Shown here: positions 37,096 through 47,650 of the stretch, one piece after another
Layout of the letters: every line of letters starts with the position of its first letter
How positions within the stretch are numbered: position 1 is the first letter of the stretch
NCBI RefSeq assembly: GCF_024347055.1
Contig: NZ_AP024895.1
Span: 868,001-932,000 of the forward strand
Origin: Vibrio porteresiae DSM 19223
Lineage (GTDB): Bacteria; Pseudomonadota; Gammaproteobacteria; Enterobacterales; Vibrionaceae
Direction of reading: 5' to 3'
Length of the DNA stretch: 64,000 bases
Notes under the pieces: generated by a model
Databases searched by the model: none
Told to the model about the DNA's origin: nothing
The model's input: the letters and a program-made list of their open reading frames with translations, nothing else
Program-made: the position numbers and the translations under genes

Positions 37096-38181
37096 ATGGC
37101 AGGAAATAGTATCGGACAACACTTCCGAGTGACAACATTCGGGGAGAGTCACGGTATCGCACTAGGATGTATTGTCGACGGTTGTCCCCCAGGACTCGAG
37201 ATCTCAGAAGCAGATCTTCAGGTGGATTTAGACCGACGTCGCCCTGGCACGTCCCGTTATACCACTCAACGTCGTGAACCTGATGAAGTGAAAATTTTGT
37301 CGGGTGTGTTTGAGGGGAAAACAACAGGGACTTCGATCGGTCTACTGATTGAAAATACCGATCAGCGCTCGAAAGATTATTCTGACATTAAAGACAAGTT
37401 CCGCCCTGGTCATGCTGATTATACCTATCATCAAAAATACGGTATTCGTGACTATCGTGGTGGTGGTCGTTCATCGGCTCGCGAAACAGCAATGCGTGTA
37501 GCAGCAGGAGCGATTGCGAAAAAATATCTCAAAGATCAATTTGGTATCGAGATCCGCGCCTATTTATCACAAATGGGTGATGTCACTATCGATAAAGTCG
37601 ATTGGAACGAGATTGAAAATAACCCTTTCTTCTGCCCAGACGTGGATAAAGTGGACGCGTTTGATGAGCTAATTCGTGAGCTCAAGAAAGAGGGCGATTC
37701 GATTGGTGCTAAGATCCAAGTTGTAGCAACGGGTGTTCCTGTTGGTCTTGGTGAGCCCGTGTTTGATCGCTTAGATGCCGACATTGCGCATGCGCTTATG
37801 AGCATTAACGCGGTCAAAGGCGTTGAGATTGGCGATGGATTTGATGTGGTAAACCAACGTGGTAGTCAACATCGTGACCCGCTAACACCAACTGGTTTTA
37901 GAAGTAATCATGCCGGTGGTATTTTGGGTGGTATCTCAAGTGGTCAAGAGATCGTAGCGAATATTGCGTTAAAACCAACGTCGAGCATCACGATTCCAGG
38001 TGACACCATCACTAAAGAGGGTGAAGCGACTCAGTTGATTACCAAAGGTCGTCATGACCCATGTGTTGGTATTCGAGCTGTGCCAATTGCTGAAGCGATG
38101 TTAGCGATTGTATTGATGGATCATTTACTACGTCACCGCGGCCAGAACGCTGGCGTTGTGACTGAAACACCAAAAATCTAA
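37096..38181 (+). CDS. aroC: Chorismate synthase AroC
   Basis: A 361-residue FMN-dependent enzyme for the last shikimate pathway step (EPSP to chorismate). Signature motifs are [18 protein letters not shown] near the start, RPGHADYTY and [27 protein letters not shown] precedes the ATG. It has its own upstream region of 130 bases and a downstream TTCG terminator. Confidence 0.97.
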   Translation: MAGNSIGQHFRVTTFGESHGIALGCIVDGCPPGLEISEADLQVDLDRRRPGTSRYTTQRREPDEVKILSGVFEGKTTGTSIGLLIENTDQRSKDYSDIKDKFRPGHADYTYHQKYGIRDYRGGGRSSARETAMRVAAGAIAKKYLKDQFGIEIRAYLSQMGDVTIDKVDWNEIENNPFFCPDVDKVDAFDELIRELKKEGDSIGAKIQVVATGVPVGLGEPVFDRLDADIAHALMSINAVKGVEIGDGFDVVNQRGSQHRDPLTPTGFRSNHAGGILGGISSGQEIVANIALKPTSSITIPGDTITKEGEATQLITKGRHDPCVGIRAVPIAEAMLAIVLMDHLLRHRGQNAGVVTETPKI

Positions 38182-38195
38182 CTCAATCAGAGTGG

Positions 38196-38225
38196 AAAAA
38201 GGCATCCTTCGGGATGTCTTTTTTG
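38196..38225 (+). terminator. Intrinsic terminator after aroC
   Basis: AAAAAGGCATCC-TTCG-GGATGTCTTTTTT: an 11-12-bp stem with one G-T pair, a TTCG loop and a U-tract. Confidence 0.92.
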
Positions 38226-38302
38226 TTTCTCCTTTACCTTGGCGGGAAAATCTGGAAAATGCTCGCCGTCTATCCCGTGTTATCAGCGTAAGCAGCAAAA
38301 TC

Positions 38303-38833
38303 ATGACTCATCAGAATAACGATATTATCCGCATCTTTAACGATACGTTTTTCGACCAATACCAAACGCGCCTAGAGTTAGGGGGAGATGAACCTATCTA
38401 TCTACCTGCTGACGAACAGCACGATTACCACCGCATCATTTTTGCACGCGGTTATTATGCATCGGCATTACATGAAATTGCCCATTGGCTGGTGGCTGGC
38501 CCAGAGCGTCGTTTACTCGAAGACTTTGGTTATTGGTATGAACCTGATGGTCGCACTGCAGAAGTTCAAGCTCAGTTCGAAAATGTCGAAGTTCGTCCTC
38601 AAGCGTATGAGTGGATTATTGCTGTGTCTGCCGGTTTCCCTTTTAACGTGAGCTGCGATAACCTCAACGGCGATTTTGAACCGGATCGACTCGCGTTTAT
38701 GCAGCGTGTACACCGCGAAGTGATGTCGATTTTGGATACGGGTTTACCTTTACGAGTTGCTCAACTCTCTGCGGCGTTGCGTGCGTTTTATCAGACGCCA
38801 CCGCTCGCGGCAGAGCATTTTTTAGTGAAATAA
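38303..38833 (+). CDS. epmC: Elongation factor P hydroxylase EpmC (YfcM)
   Basis: A 176-residue protein that hydroxylates the beta-lysylated lysine of EF-P. The metal-binding HExxH is His57-Glu58 to His61 in LHEIAHWLVAG, followed by LEDFGYWYEPDGR as in E. coli EpmC. The start at 38303 matches the family; a longer frame from 38192 would run through the aroC terminator. It precedes yfcL by 10 bases. Confidence 0.92.
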   Translation: MTHQNNDIIRIFNDTFFDQYQTRLELGGDEPIYLPADEQHDYHRIIFARGYYASALHEIAHWLVAGPERRLLEDFGYWYEPDGRTAEVQAQFENVEVRPQAYEWIIAVSAGFPFNVSCDNLNGDFEPDRLAFMQRVHREVMSILDTGLPLRVAQLSAALRAFYQTPPLAAEHFLVK

Positions 38834-38843
38834 CGAGAAGAAT

Positions 38844-39107
38844 ATGATTATTGAATTTGAAGAAAAACTATTAGAGATCATCGACGAACGTATCGCGCAT
38901 GCTAATGATGACGAACTGTTTGCCGGCGGCTACCTACGTGGTCATATTTCTCTTTCTGCAGCGGCTTGTGAAGAAGAAGGCATTACTGATCTAGAAGTGT
39001 TTAAGCAGCGTATCGAAGCGAGCTTAAATGACGCTCGTAGCGAATTAAGCCCAGCAGATCAAGTGATTGTCAGCGGTCTTTGGCATGAACTGTTAGCTCA
39101 CGCTTAA
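38844..39107 (+). CDS. yfcL: YfcL family protein
   Basis: An 87-residue acidic, helical cytoplasmic protein resembling YfcL, function unknown. GAGAAGA precedes the ATG. It forms a pair with epmC, as in E. coli. Confidence 0.85.
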   Translation: MIIEFEEKLLEIIDERIAHANDDELFAGGYLRGHISLSAAACEEEGITDLEVFKQRIEASLNDARSELSPADQVIVSGLWHELLAHA

Positions 39108-39216
39108 TCGCCATGATTGTTCAAATTAATTGAATGATTCTGTGTATATTTTGTGCTTGTTGCCCTAACCGTTAAGGATTAACCTGACATCATTAAATCA
39201 GCTCGAGGTTAATCAC

Positions 39217-39744
39217 ATGAAAGTTATCGCTTACGGAGCAAGCACCAGCTCAACATCTATTAACAAAGCATTGGCGACTTACGCAGCTAAGCAGATTGAT
39301 GGTGCAGAAGTAACAGTATTGGATATCAACAGCTATTCCGTACCTATGTTTACAGAAGACAAAGAAAAAGAGATTGGTCACGCAGAAGGCGCACAAGCTT
39401 TCCTTAACGACATTGCTCAAGCTGACGCTTTAGTTATCTCTTTTGCTGAACATAACGGCCATTACCCAGCTGCTTACAAAAACTTGTTCGACTGGGCGAC
39501 TCGTATCGACCGTAACGTGTTTAAAGATATTCCAGCCGTTTACCTTGCTACTTCTCCTGGCCCTGGCGGTGCAAAATCTGTTTTGGCTGCTGCGACAGGT
39601 TCAGCTCCTTTCTTTGGCGGTAATGTTAAAGATTCAGTCTCCATTCCTGCGTTCTACGACAATTTCAATGTTGAAAAGGGCGAAGTGACTAATCCAGAAA
39701 TTGCTGCTCAAATCAAAGCAGCGGTTGCTAAGCTATCTGCATAA
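39217..39744 (+). CDS. NADPH-dependent FMN reductase-family oxidoreductase
   Basis: A 175-residue flavodoxin-fold protein. The phosphate-binding loop is YGASTSSTSINKALA (about 5-19), and AEHNGHYPAAYKNLFDWATR is the family's flavin-contact segment. Family members reduce FMN, quinones or azo compounds with NAD(P)H; the substrate here is not readable. TCGAGG lies about 11 bases before the ATG. Single gene with its own terminator. Confidence 0.85.
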   Translation: MKVIAYGASTSSTSINKALATYAAKQIDGAEVTVLDINSYSVPMFTEDKEKEIGHAEGAQAFLNDIAQADALVISFAEHNGHYPAAYKNLFDWATRIDRNVFKDIPAVYLATSPGPGGAKSVLAAATGSAPFFGGNVKDSVSIPAFYDNFNVEKGEVTNPEIAAQIKAAVAKLSA

Positions 39745-39763
39745 TTAGTTTAATTAAATGAAT

Positions 39764-39790
39764 AAAAACCCTGCTTTGCGGGGTTTTTTT
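39764..39790 (+). terminator. Intrinsic terminator after flavin reductase
   Basis: AAAACCCTGC-TTT-GCGGGGTTTT with one G-T pair, followed by more T. Confidence 0.92.
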
Positions 39791-39915
39791 CTATTTAAAT
39801 TCCTGCCGACCTCTCATTTCTTGTCTCCTCAGATTGACGTTATGTTCAATGTCTAAGATAACTGTTTGGGTAATACCTAAAAAGGATTAGGTCTTTCTGC
39901 CCTCACAACGCTGCT

Positions 39916-39948
39916 GATAACCAAGGTTTGGTATTGCTTGTTGTTATC
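39916..39948. promoter_or_regulatory. Nested inverted repeats upstream of the TRAP operon
   Basis: GATAAC (39916-39921) pairs with GTTATC (39943-39948), and inside it ACCAA-GGT-TTGGT (39920-39932) is a second perfect dyad. It may be an operator for the transporter genes; no regulator gene is adjacent. Confidence 0.35.
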
Positions 39949-40017
39949 TCCGTTGGTTTCTCTCTGCGTTGTCGAGATTCGACCTAAAAAAGGGATATAA
40001 ATACAAGGAGTACAAGA

Positions 40018-40950
40018 ATGTACCAAATGATCAAACGAGGATTACTGGCTCTCACTTTGGCAGTCTCTCTGCCTGCGCTAGCGGAAAACTACACAATTGG
40101 CACAGGAAGCCAAAGTGGCACTTACTATCCACTAGGTGGGATGCTCGCCAAAATCTGGAGTGAAAACCTTCCTGGTTTTAACATGCGTGCGGAAGTCACT
40201 GCAGCATCCGTTGAGAACACCATAAAAGTAGCGACAGGTAAACAGCTAGTGGGAGTGTCGCAAGGCAACGTCGTACTGCAAGCAGCACAAGGGGAAAAAC
40301 CTTTTCCACGCAAAATGGACGTAACAGTATTGTTCGCCCTTTATCCTAATGTGGTGCAATTTATTGTCCCTGCTGATTCTGATATTCACTCGGTAATGGA
40401 CCTGAAAGGGAAAAAAGTCTCTTTAGGTGCGCCGGGCTCAGGCACTCGAGTGAGTGCGACCAATATTCTCGAAACCCTAGGCATTTCCACCAGCGATATC
40501 AAAGCGCAATCCCTTAACTACACGGCAACGACTAATGCGATTGCGAACGGACAAATTGATGCGGGCGTGATTGTCGGCAGCTTAGGGGTAGGTGCTATTA
40601 CCGAACTGGCTCTGACTCGCGATATTCGCGTGCTCTCTTTTACCACCGATGAGCTGAAAAAAATCAGCGCCGCTAACCCTTCTTATATCGAGCAAGATGT
40701 ACCTAAAGACAGTTACAACAACGTACCTGCCTTTAAAGCTCCTGCGGTATGGAACGTGTTAGTCGTGAACAAAAATCTTGACCCTAACTTGGCCTATCAA
40801 ATGACCAAAGTCGCTTTTGATCATATGGATGAGATTCGTAAAGTGATTAACGTTATGCAGTTCACCACCGTGGAAAACATGAACAAACTGGATGGTATTG
40901 CACTGCATCCGGGAGCGGAAAAATATCGTCAAGAACAGATGAGTCAATAA
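40018..40950 (+). CDS. TAXI-family TRAP transporter solute-binding protein
   Basis: A 310-residue periplasmic binding protein with a Sec signal peptide (cleavage near SLPALA-EN). The mature start ENYTIGTGSQSGTYYPLGG is typical of TAXI proteins (TRAP-associated extracytoplasmic immunogenic). Such proteins bind small organic anions such as glutamate or other dicarboxylates; the ligand here cannot be read. AAGGAG is about 8 bases before the ATG. The fused permease follows. Confidence 0.92.
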   Translation: MYQMIKRGLLALTLAVSLPALAENYTIGTGSQSGTYYPLGGMLAKIWSENLPGFNMRAEVTAASVENTIKVATGKQLVGVSQGNVVLQAAQGEKPFPRKMDVTVLFALYPNVVQFIVPADSDIHSVMDLKGKKVSLGAPGSGTRVSATNILETLGISTSDIKAQSLNYTATTNAIANGQIDAGVIVGSLGVGAITELALTRDIRVLSFTTDELKKISAANPSYIEQDVPKDSYNNVPAFKAPAVWNVLVVNKNLDPNLAYQMTKVAFDHMDEIRKVINVMQFTTVENMNKLDGIALHPGAEKYRQEQMSQ

Positions 40951-40991
40951 TCTCCCTCGGTACAAACTGACGTTTTTGCATGGAGTTAGCG

Positions 40992-42884
40992 ATGAGTCAG
41001 AATAGCAATTTTAATCGGAAATTAGCCGATGGTCTTACCTTGATAGCCGCGTTTGTGGCTATCGTCTTTTCTATTTTTCAACTGTGGCAAAGTATTTCTG
41101 CCCATCTTTCTGCTCCGGTATTTTTACCGATTCACCTAAGTTGGGTATTAGTACTGGTGTTTTTGGCCTATCCGTTATGCCGTAATCAGGAACACGCTCA
41201 ATGGTATGTGCTGGGTCGTGTCATTGACTTAGCCTTGATGATAGTGACCTGTTGGGCCACGTGGCGGATCGCTCAATTTGATTATGACGACATCAGCTTT
41301 TTGCTCGATGGGTTAACCCTTGAAGATCAAATTGCTGGCGTGGTAGTTATTATTACCTTGATGGAGGCGACCAGACGCACCGTTGGTATTGTCATGGTGC
41401 TGATTGCGGTGATCTTTTTGGCTTACGCCTTATTTGGCAATGTGTTACCGGCCAACATCGCCAGCAAAGGCTTCTCTCTGGAAGAGATCATTCGTTTCCA
41501 TATCTTCTCTACCAATGGGGTGTACGGTGCGCCACTGGCCATCTCGGCAGGGGTGGTGTTTATCTTTGTTCTGTTTGGTGCGTTTTTGCAGGTCACCGGA
41601 GCAGGGCAATTTTTCATTGATATGGCGTTTGCTGTCGCTGGGAAATATCGCGGTGGACCCGCGAAAGCGAGTGTGATTGCCTCTGCGGCGTTGGGCTCGA
41701 TTTCAGGAAGTGCGATAGCAAACACGGTGACCACTGGCGCGTTGACGATCCCCATGATGAAAAAGCTCGGTTACAAGGCCGAGCAAGCGGCGGGGATTGA
41801 AGCTGCGGCATCGACTGGTGGGCAAATTATGCCTCCTGTGATGGGGGCGGGCGCTTTTGTGATGGCGCAATTTACCGGTATTCCCTATAGCGACATACTG
41901 TTGGTTTCTATTGCTCCGGCCATTTTGTACTTCATGTGTACCTTATTGTATGTCCATTTGATGGCGTGCAAGTTGGGGCTAGAGGGGATGACTGTTACCG
42001 AAAAAATGCGAGTGGTACTGGTGAATGGTTGGCACTTTTTAGTGCCATTGGTGCTCATCACGTTATTGCTGTTACTCAGTTATTCTCCGGTATTGGTCGG
42101 TGTCGCGGGCTGTGTGGCTATTTTGGCGGCGGCAATGCTGCGCAAAGCAACGCGAATTCATTGGCGTGATTTCTTTGAAGGGATGAAGCAGGGCGCACTA
42201 TTGATCCTGCCGATTTCGGCTGCCTGTGCGACTGCCGGCATTGTGGTTGGTGTGGTTGGTCAAACCGGGATTGGTTTGCAGTTTACCCAATTTTTGATAG
42301 CGATGTCCGGTGGTTACCTATGGTCGGTGCTGGCGCTCATCGCTTTAGCTGCGGTGATCTTAGGAATGGGGTTACCGGTAACCGCTGCCTATATTGTGCT
42401 GTCGATTATGGCGGTGCCAGCCTTGATGAAGTTGGGTGTGAGTCTACTTGCCGCGCATATGATTGTGTTCTGGTTATCGCAGACTTCTAACGTAACTCCA
42501 CCGATTGCTCTGGCCGCATTTGCGGGGGCGGGGATTGCCAATGCAAGTCCAATGCGCTCTGCTGTGCAAGCGTTCAAATTGGCACAGGGGTTCTTTTTGA
42601 TTCCGGCGATGATGGCATTTTCTGGCCTGATTTTCCTTGATGAATCGATTTGGCACTTTGTGGTTTCGATTATCGCTACCATTACGCTGTTTGTCGCATT
42701 TGCTGGTGGTATTGAAGGGCGATTGGTACAAAAGCTAACCCTTATAGAACGGGCGATTTTATTAGCGATGGCGCTCACTGTGCTGTTCTCAAGTGACATT
42801 GTGCGTCTATTAGCCATGTGTGTGGTGATCGCGATTACCGTGATTAATGCTCGCCACCATCTGGTGAAAGTTGTGCAATCGTGA
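40992..42884 (+). CDS. TRAP transporter fused permease (4TM-12TM)
   Basis: A 630-residue membrane protein with many hydrophobic helices. The small (DctQ-like) and large (DctM-like) subunits are fused in one chain, as usual for TAXI systems. Conserved segments include GSISGSAIANTVTTGALTIP and ASTGGQIMPPVMGAGAFVM. The start at 40992 has GGAG seven bases before it; the ATG at 40980 would overlap that site. Import is driven by an ion gradient. Confidence 0.92.
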   Translation: MSQNSNFNRKLADGLTLIAAFVAIVFSIFQLWQSISAHLSAPVFLPIHLSWVLVLVFLAYPLCRNQEHAQWYVLGRVIDLALMIVTCWATWRIAQFDYDDISFLLDGLTLEDQIAGVVVIITLMEATRRTVGIVMVLIAVIFLAYALFGNVLPANIASKGFSLEEIIRFHIFSTNGVYGAPLAISAGVVFIFVLFGAFLQVTGAGQFFIDMAFAVAGKYRGGPAKASVIASAALGSISGSAIANTVTTGALTIPMMKKLGYKAEQAAGIEAAASTGGQIMPPVMGAGAFVMAQFTGIPYSDILLVSIAPAILYFMCTLLYVHLMACKLGLEGMTVTEKMRVVLVNGWHFLVPLVLITLLLLLSYSPVLVGVAGCVAILAAAMLRKATRIHWRDFFEGMKQGALLILPISAACATAGIVVGVVGQTGIGLQFTQFLIAMSGGYLWSVLALIALAAVILGMGLPVTAAYIVLSIMAVPALMKLGVSLLAAHMIVFWLSQTSNVTPPIALAAFAGAGIANASPMRSAVQAFKLAQGFFLIPAMMAFSGLIFLDESIWHFVVSIIATITLFVAFAGGIEGRLVQKLTLIERAILLAMALTVLFSSDIVRLLAMCVVIAITVINARHHLVKVVQS

Positions 42885-42910
42885 TGGTGAAAGAGGTTAT
42901 ATCTTGCTAA

Positions 42911-42941
42911 AACACAAAGGACCCATTGGGTCCTTTGTGTT
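42911..42941. terminator. Perfect 14-bp hairpin between TRAP permease and mnmC
   Basis: AACACAAAGGACCC and GGGTCCTTTGTGTT pair without mismatch around ATT. It lies between convergent genes but has no long U-tract on either side, so it may stop or protect both mRNA ends. Confidence 0.65.
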
Positions 42942-42963
42942 AGTGGTCATATTAACCTCGGTC

Positions 42964-44991
42964 TTACGCGTGTTTTTGTGTAATGGCTTTGCCTTTACGT
43001 AGCTTACGGACCCACATGCGACTTGGATGCAGCGTTTCCAATACTTGCGTCGGAAACGGTAATGGATGCTGACACATCTGTGAGGCCAGCATTTCTGCTA
43101 GCAGGGGAGCTGAGCTTAAACCGCGCGCCCCTAAGCCAATAAACGCATACAAATCGGGATATTGGCTGACGTTTGGAATTTGGTCATCGCTCATTTCGGG
43201 TAGCGGTTGATACTGTTCGATGATGGCATCAAACTGACCTACATTACCGACAAAAGGCAGATGATCTCGGCTAACACAGCGCACACCTTGGCGTGATTCG
43301 TTACCGCTGGTATCCACCTGTTTAGCCCAGTCTTTGTCTGGAAGACACTTCACCAGACGTTGGCCATTTTCAACTTGGTCATCGGGATTAAACTGATTGT
43401 CCACTTGGCCACGATGATAGCTCGCACCGATACAATGCTGTTGATTGTTGGGGTTCACTGGGGTCATGTAACCATCGTAGCAAAGCACGGTTTTAAGTGC
43501 GCCAATGGCTGCATTAGTAGGTATATGACTCACTTGACCTTTGACCTTATTGAGCGGAATCATACGAGTTTGCTCAAACTGATCAAATTGATGACCGTTT
43601 GCCACCACCACCGCTTGGTGACGCACCACCTGGTCATTGACGCTAAGGAGCCAGTGGGTGTTATCACTGTCGCGACTCAATTGAGTCACTGCAGAACGGT
43701 AATGCACAGTAAAAAGATCATCATGATCTAAATGCGCAATCAACCCTTGGGTTAATTGCGCAGGGCAGAGCCAGCCACCGAGTGGGTAGCTAATTGCATC
43801 CATACCGATATCCACTCCGGTAACCGTGTCCGTTTCCTCGGGATTGAGGCCTTGCACTAGGCTCGTATCGTACTGACCTTGTACCAGTTGGCTCAGCTTT
43901 TGTGTCGATTTGTCATCCCACATCAGTTGGGTTACGCCACACCAATCATGGTCGTAGGCAATCTGTTTTGCGGCTTGGTCAGCAAATTGTCTGGCATAAA
44001 GAAACGCCGAAGCAAACACGCGCGACACGTCGCTTTCCGTGCCGTTCAGTAACGGGTAAACGGCCCCTTGGCGGTTGCCTGAGGCGCCTTGAGCTGGCTG
44101 TTCGTCTTGGCAGTACAAGGTGACTTTGACACCACGACGAACCAGTGAGTAGGCTAAGGTCGCACTGGCGATACCGCCACCGATAATAGCGACATCGGAA
44201 AGGTTATCTGTCCCTTGACGGGCAAAGCAGGGATGGATATTGGTGAAAGGAATTTTCTGTTCGATTTTGCCCGCAATCATCTCCCGCTTAGTACCAAAGC
44301 CTTTGACCTTTTTCATCGCAAATCCCGCTTCGATAAGTCCACGACGGACAAAACCTGCGGCGGTAAAGGTTGCGACGGAACACTCTGCTTTAGCAAGGCG
44401 AGCCATATTATTAAATAGGGCCTGATTCCACATTTCCGGGTTTTTGCTTGGTGCAAACCCATCGAGGAACCAAGCATCGACTAAACCCTGTTCCAGAGTC
44501 GGTACGCTAGGCATGCAATCTTTGATGTCACCAAACCACAAATCCAGTGTGATCGCCCCATCCGCTAGGACTAAACGATGACAATCAGGTACCGCTGGAG
44601 GATAATATTCGTGCAATTGATTGGCATATTCGGCGAGTTCAGGCCAAGCTTGATGAGCTTTGATCAGATCTTGCTTACTCAGCGGAAACTTCTCAAAGCT
44701 AATAAAATGCAGTGATTTCAGCTTGGCATCTGGATGTTCTTGTCGGAAAATGTCGAACCACTGCCAAAGTGCCAGGAAGTTTAACCCGGTGCCGAAGCCA
44801 GTTTCAGCGACAACGAAGCGATCTTGGTCATAATCATGCCATCTCTGCGGCAGATGATTCTGGGTCAAGAAAACGTAACGCGTCTCTTCAAGGCCGTTTA
44901 CGTTGGAAAAATAGACGTCATCAAATTGGTCAGAAACAGGCGTACCAGCGTCGTTCCAGTCGAGCTGAGCATGGGTAATAGAGGTCATCAT
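42964..44991 (-). CDS. mnmC: tRNA mnm5s2U34 bifunctional enzyme MnmC
   Basis: A 675-residue two-domain enzyme completing mnm5s2U at the wobble position of tRNA. The N-terminal methyltransferase part (about 1-250) has [13 protein letters not shown] as the SAM site and [17 protein letters not shown]. The C-terminal FAD oxidase part (from about 262) begins [20 protein letters not shown]. Divergent from fabB, as in E. coli. The start is a tandem ATG-ATG at 44991. Confidence 0.95.
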   Translation of the reverse strand: MMTSITHAQLDWNDAGTPVSDQFDDVYFSNVNGLEETRYVFLTQNHLPQRWHDYDQDRFVVAETGFGTGLNFLALWQWFDIFRQEHPDAKLKSLHFISFEKFPLSKQDLIKAHQAWPELAEYANQLHEYYPPAVPDCHRLVLADGAITLDLWFGDIKDCMPSVPTLEQGLVDAWFLDGFAPSKNPEMWNQALFNNMARLAKAECSVATFTAAGFVRRGLIEAGFAMKKVKGFGTKREMIAGKIEQKIPFTNIHPCFARQGTDNLSDVAIIGGGIASATLAYSLVRRGVKVTLYCQDEQPAQGASGNRQGAVYPLLNGTESDVSRVFASAFLYARQFADQAAKQIAYDHDWCGVTQLMWDDKSTQKLSQLVQGQYDTSLVQGLNPEETDTVTGVDIGMDAISYPLGGWLCPAQLTQGLIAHLDHDDLFTVHYRSAVTQLSRDSDNTHWLLSVNDQVVRHQAVVVANGHQFDQFEQTRMIPLNKVKGQVSHIPTNAAIGALKTVLCYDGYMTPVNPNNQQHCIGASYHRGQVDNQFNPDDQVENGQRLVKCLPDKDWAKQVDTSGNESRQGVRCVSRDHLPFVGNVGQFDAIIEQYQPLPEMSDDQIPNVSQYPDLYAFIGLGARGLSSAPLLAEMLASQMCQHPLPFPTQVLETLHPSRMWVRKLRKGKAITQKHA

Positions 44992-45116
44992 GGGTGATTT
45001 CTATGAAAAACAGGCAAAAGATGACTAAGATTGTACGGATTTATAGGAAAGCTGACCACTTTTGTTATCCTAGATCTGTTATCATTTAGCAGAATTTTGA
45101 ATTATAGGAATGTCAC

Positions 45117-46328
45117 ATGAAACGAGTCGTAATCACCGGTATGGGGATTATCTCAAGTATCGGTAACAACGTCGAAGAAGTTTTAGCGTCTCTAAAAGCA
45201 GGCAAATCGGGTATTACCGCTTCAGAACAGTTCAAAGAGCACGGCCTACGCTCACAAGTGTGGGGCGACCTGAAGATTAACCCTGCTGAACATATTGACC
45301 GCAAGCAAATGCGTTTCATGGGTGATGCAGCCGCTTATGCATACCTAGCATTAGAACAAGCGATCGCAGATTCAGGCCTAGCACCTGAACAAGTGTCTAA
45401 TGATCGCACTGGTATCATTGCAGGTTCTGGTGGTGCTTCATCTCAGAACCAAGCAATTGCTGTTGACACTCTACGTGAAAAAGGCGTGAAACGTGTTGGT
45501 CCTTACATGGTACCTCGTACTATGTCTTCTACCGTTTCTGCATGTCTAGCAACACCATTTAAAATCCGTGGCGTGAACTACTCAATCAGTTCTGCATGTG
45601 CGACTTCTGCACACTGTATTGGTAACGCGATGGAACTTATCCAATTGGGTAAACAAGACGTTGTGTTCGCAGGTGGTGGTGAAGAGCTCGATTGGACTCT
45701 AACCATGATGTTTGATGCAATGGGTGCATTGTCTACTAAGTACAATGAAACTCCAGATCAAGCTTCTCGTACTTACGATGCAAACCGCGATGGTTTCGTT
45801 ATCTCTGGTGGCGGTGGTATGGTCGTACTAGAAGAACTAGAACACGCTCTAGCTCGTGGCGCAAAAATCTACGGTGAAGTAGTAGGTTACGGTGCGACTT
45901 CTGATGGTTACGACATGGTAGCTCCATCAGGTGAAGGCGCGGTGCGTTGTATGAAGATGGCAATGCAAAACGTTGACGGCGTAGACTACGTGAACACTCA
46001 CGGTACTTCTACTCCTGTTGGTGACGTGAAAGAACTTGGCGCAATCCAAGAAGTATTCGGTGGCAACAGCCCAGCGATTTCTGCAACGAAAGCGATGACT
46101 GGTCACGCTCTAGGTGCAGCTGGCGTGCATGAAGCTATCTACTCAACTCTGATGCTTCACCACGGTTTCATTGCTCCAAGTATCAACATCTCTGAGCTGG
46201 ATGCAGCTTCAGAAGGTCTTGATATCGTTACTGCAATGCGCGAACAAGAGTTAACTACTGTTATGTCAAACAGCTTTGGCTTCGGCGGTACTAACGCGAC
46301 TTTGGTTATCAAAAAATACCAAGGCTAA
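45117..46328 (+). CDS. fabB: 3-oxoacyl-ACP synthase I FabB
   Basis: A 403-residue condensing enzyme needed for unsaturated fatty acid elongation. The active cysteine is Cys161 (SSACATSAH), and the two histidines lie in [11 protein letters not shown] and [18 protein letters not shown] precedes the ATG. The uniform codon choice suggests high expression. A direct repeat TGTTATC occurs twice upstream (around 45063 and 45077). Confidence 0.97.
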   Translation: MKRVVITGMGIISSIGNNVEEVLASLKAGKSGITASEQFKEHGLRSQVWGDLKINPAEHIDRKQMRFMGDAAAYAYLALEQAIADSGLAPEQVSNDRTGIIAGSGGASSQNQAIAVDTLREKGVKRVGPYMVPRTMSSTVSACLATPFKIRGVNYSISSACATSAHCIGNAMELIQLGKQDVVFAGGGEELDWTLTMMFDAMGALSTKYNETPDQASRTYDANRDGFVISGGGGMVVLEELEHALARGAKIYGEVVGYGATSDGYDMVAPSGEGAVRCMKMAMQNVDGVDYVNTHGTSTPVGDVKELGAIQEVFGGNSPAISATKAMTGHALGAAGVHEAIYSTLMLHHGFIAPSINISELDAASEGLDIVTAMREQELTTVMSNSFGFGGTNATLVIKKYQG

Positions 46329-46424
46329 GCAGGAGTAAACTGGCACTAACAACGGATTACGTTGAATAAAGTGTCAGTGATATCAAGGTTACTATTTGTC
46401 TTGATAATGCTTTTGCTAGCAAAG

Positions 46425-46457
46425 ATGCCCGGCACCTTTAGGTGCCGGGCATTTTTA
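46425..46457 (+). terminator. Intrinsic terminator after fabB
   Basis: ATGCCCGGCACC-TTTA-GGTGCCGGGCAT, a perfect 12-bp stem followed by TTTTA. Confidence 0.93.
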
Positions 46458-46462
46458 TTCTC

Positions 46463-46501
46463 GACACTGTGCAAGGATTTTTGCACAATGCCTGCAGTGT
46501 C
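46463..46501 (+). promoter_or_regulatory. Nested inverted repeats in the pdxB upstream region
   Basis: GACACTG (46463-46469) pairs with CAGTGTC (46495-46501), and TGTGCAA (46468-46474) pairs with TTGCACA (46481-46487). It lies 18 bases before the pdxB start and could be an operator or mRNA structure. The stretch also leaves little room for a classical promoter. Confidence 0.45.
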
Positions 46502-46519
46502 AATGAGTATGAAGCCGTT

Positions 46520-47650
46520 ATGAAAATTCTAATCGATGAAAATATGCCTTACGCTGAAGCTCTATTTAGTCAGTTAGGTGAGGTTGTACTAAAACCAGGA
46601 CGTACACTTTCTGCCGATGATTTGGTGGATGTGGATGCTTTGATGATCCGTTCTGTGACCAAAGTAAACGAAGCGTTACTGGAAAAAGCCAATAAGTTGA
46701 AATTTGTTGGTACTGCCACCGCTGGCATGGACCATGTAGACCAAGACTTACTTGCCCAACGTGGCATCTTCTTTACCGCAGCCCCAGGCTGTAACAAAGT
46801 CGGTGTGGCTGAGTATGTCGTCAGTGTGTTATTGGTGCTGTCTCAGCAACAAGGTTTCTCTATTTTCGATAAAACGGTTGGGATTATCGGTGCTGGTCAA
46901 GTGGGTAGCTACTTACAGCAGTGCCTAACAGGGCTCGGCCTGAATGTGCTTATCAATGATCCACCAAAACAAGCGGAAGGGGATACGCGCGAGTTTACGC
47001 CGTTGGACACTTTGCTTGAGCAGGCGGATGTCATTACCGTGCACACGCCGATCACCAAAGAGGGTCAATGGCCAACGCATCATATGTTTGATGAAGCGGT
47101 GCTTAATCAATTGCGCGGTGATCAGATTTTGATTAATGCGGCACGTGGTCCTATTGTTGATAACAGTGCCTTGAAAGCACGTTTAGCCAAACAAGATGGT
47201 TTTACCGCGGCGCTTGATGTGTTTGAGTTTGAACCGCAAGTCGACGTTGAGCTACTGCCGCTGGTGGCCTTTACTACACCGCACGTTGCAGGTTACGGTT
47301 TGGAAGGTAAAGCTCGTGGTACCACGATGATCTTCAATAGCTACTGTGAATTTTTAGGGAATGATCTGCGGGCTAATGCCTCTGATTTGTTGCCTGTTGC
47401 TCCGATTCCACGTCTGCATTTAGACCGTGAATGGGATGAAGCAACACTCTTTACTCTGACACAAACCATTTATGATGTGCGTAAGGATGACGCGCTATTT
47501 AGACGCGAGATACCTAAGCCTGGCGCATTCGATAAAATGCGTAAGCAATACTGGGATAGACGAGAGTATAGCGCGGTGACTCTGGTTGGAGATGACAGTT
47601 GCAATTTGTCACCTCTAGCGAAGCTAGGTTTCAATATTGAGGTTAAATAA
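46520..47650 (+). CDS. pdxB: Erythronate-4-phosphate dehydrogenase PdxB
   Basis: A 376-residue NAD-dependent dehydrogenase in the DXP-dependent pyridoxal phosphate pathway. The Rossmann motif is [12 protein letters not shown], and the catalytic Arg/Glu/His set of D-2-hydroxyacid dehydrogenases is present ([17 protein letters not shown]). A C-terminal dimerisation domain (about 290-376) is typical of PdxB. The start at 46520 ([14 protein letters not shown]) is by homology; the ribosome site is weak. It overlaps asd by one base. Confidence 0.96.
   Translation: MKILIDENMPYAEALFSQLGEVVLKPGRTLSADDLVDVDALMIRSVTKVNEALLEKANKLKFVGTATAGMDHVDQDLLAQRGIFFTAAPGCNKVGVAEYVVSVLLVLSQQQGFSIFDKTVGIIGAGQVGSYLQQCLTGLGLNVLINDPPKQAEGDTREFTPLDTLLEQADVITVHTPITKEGQWPTHHMFDEAVLNQLRGDQILINAARGPIVDNSALKARLAKQDGFTAALDVFEFEPQVDVELLPLVAFTTPHVAGYGLEGKARGTTMIFNSYCEFLGNDLRANASDLLPVAPIPRLHLDREWDEATLFTLTQTIYDVRKDDALFRREIPKPGAFDKMRKQYWDRREYSAVTLVGDDSCNLSPLAKLGFNIEVK

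Noticed and set aside
38192..38302. Longer N-terminus of EpmC
   Set aside because: It translates through the aroC terminator hairpin and matches nothing in the family.
45050..45116. FadR or FabR operator before fabB
   Set aside because: Only a half-site-like CTGACCA and a TGTTATC direct repeat are present; no full operator matches.
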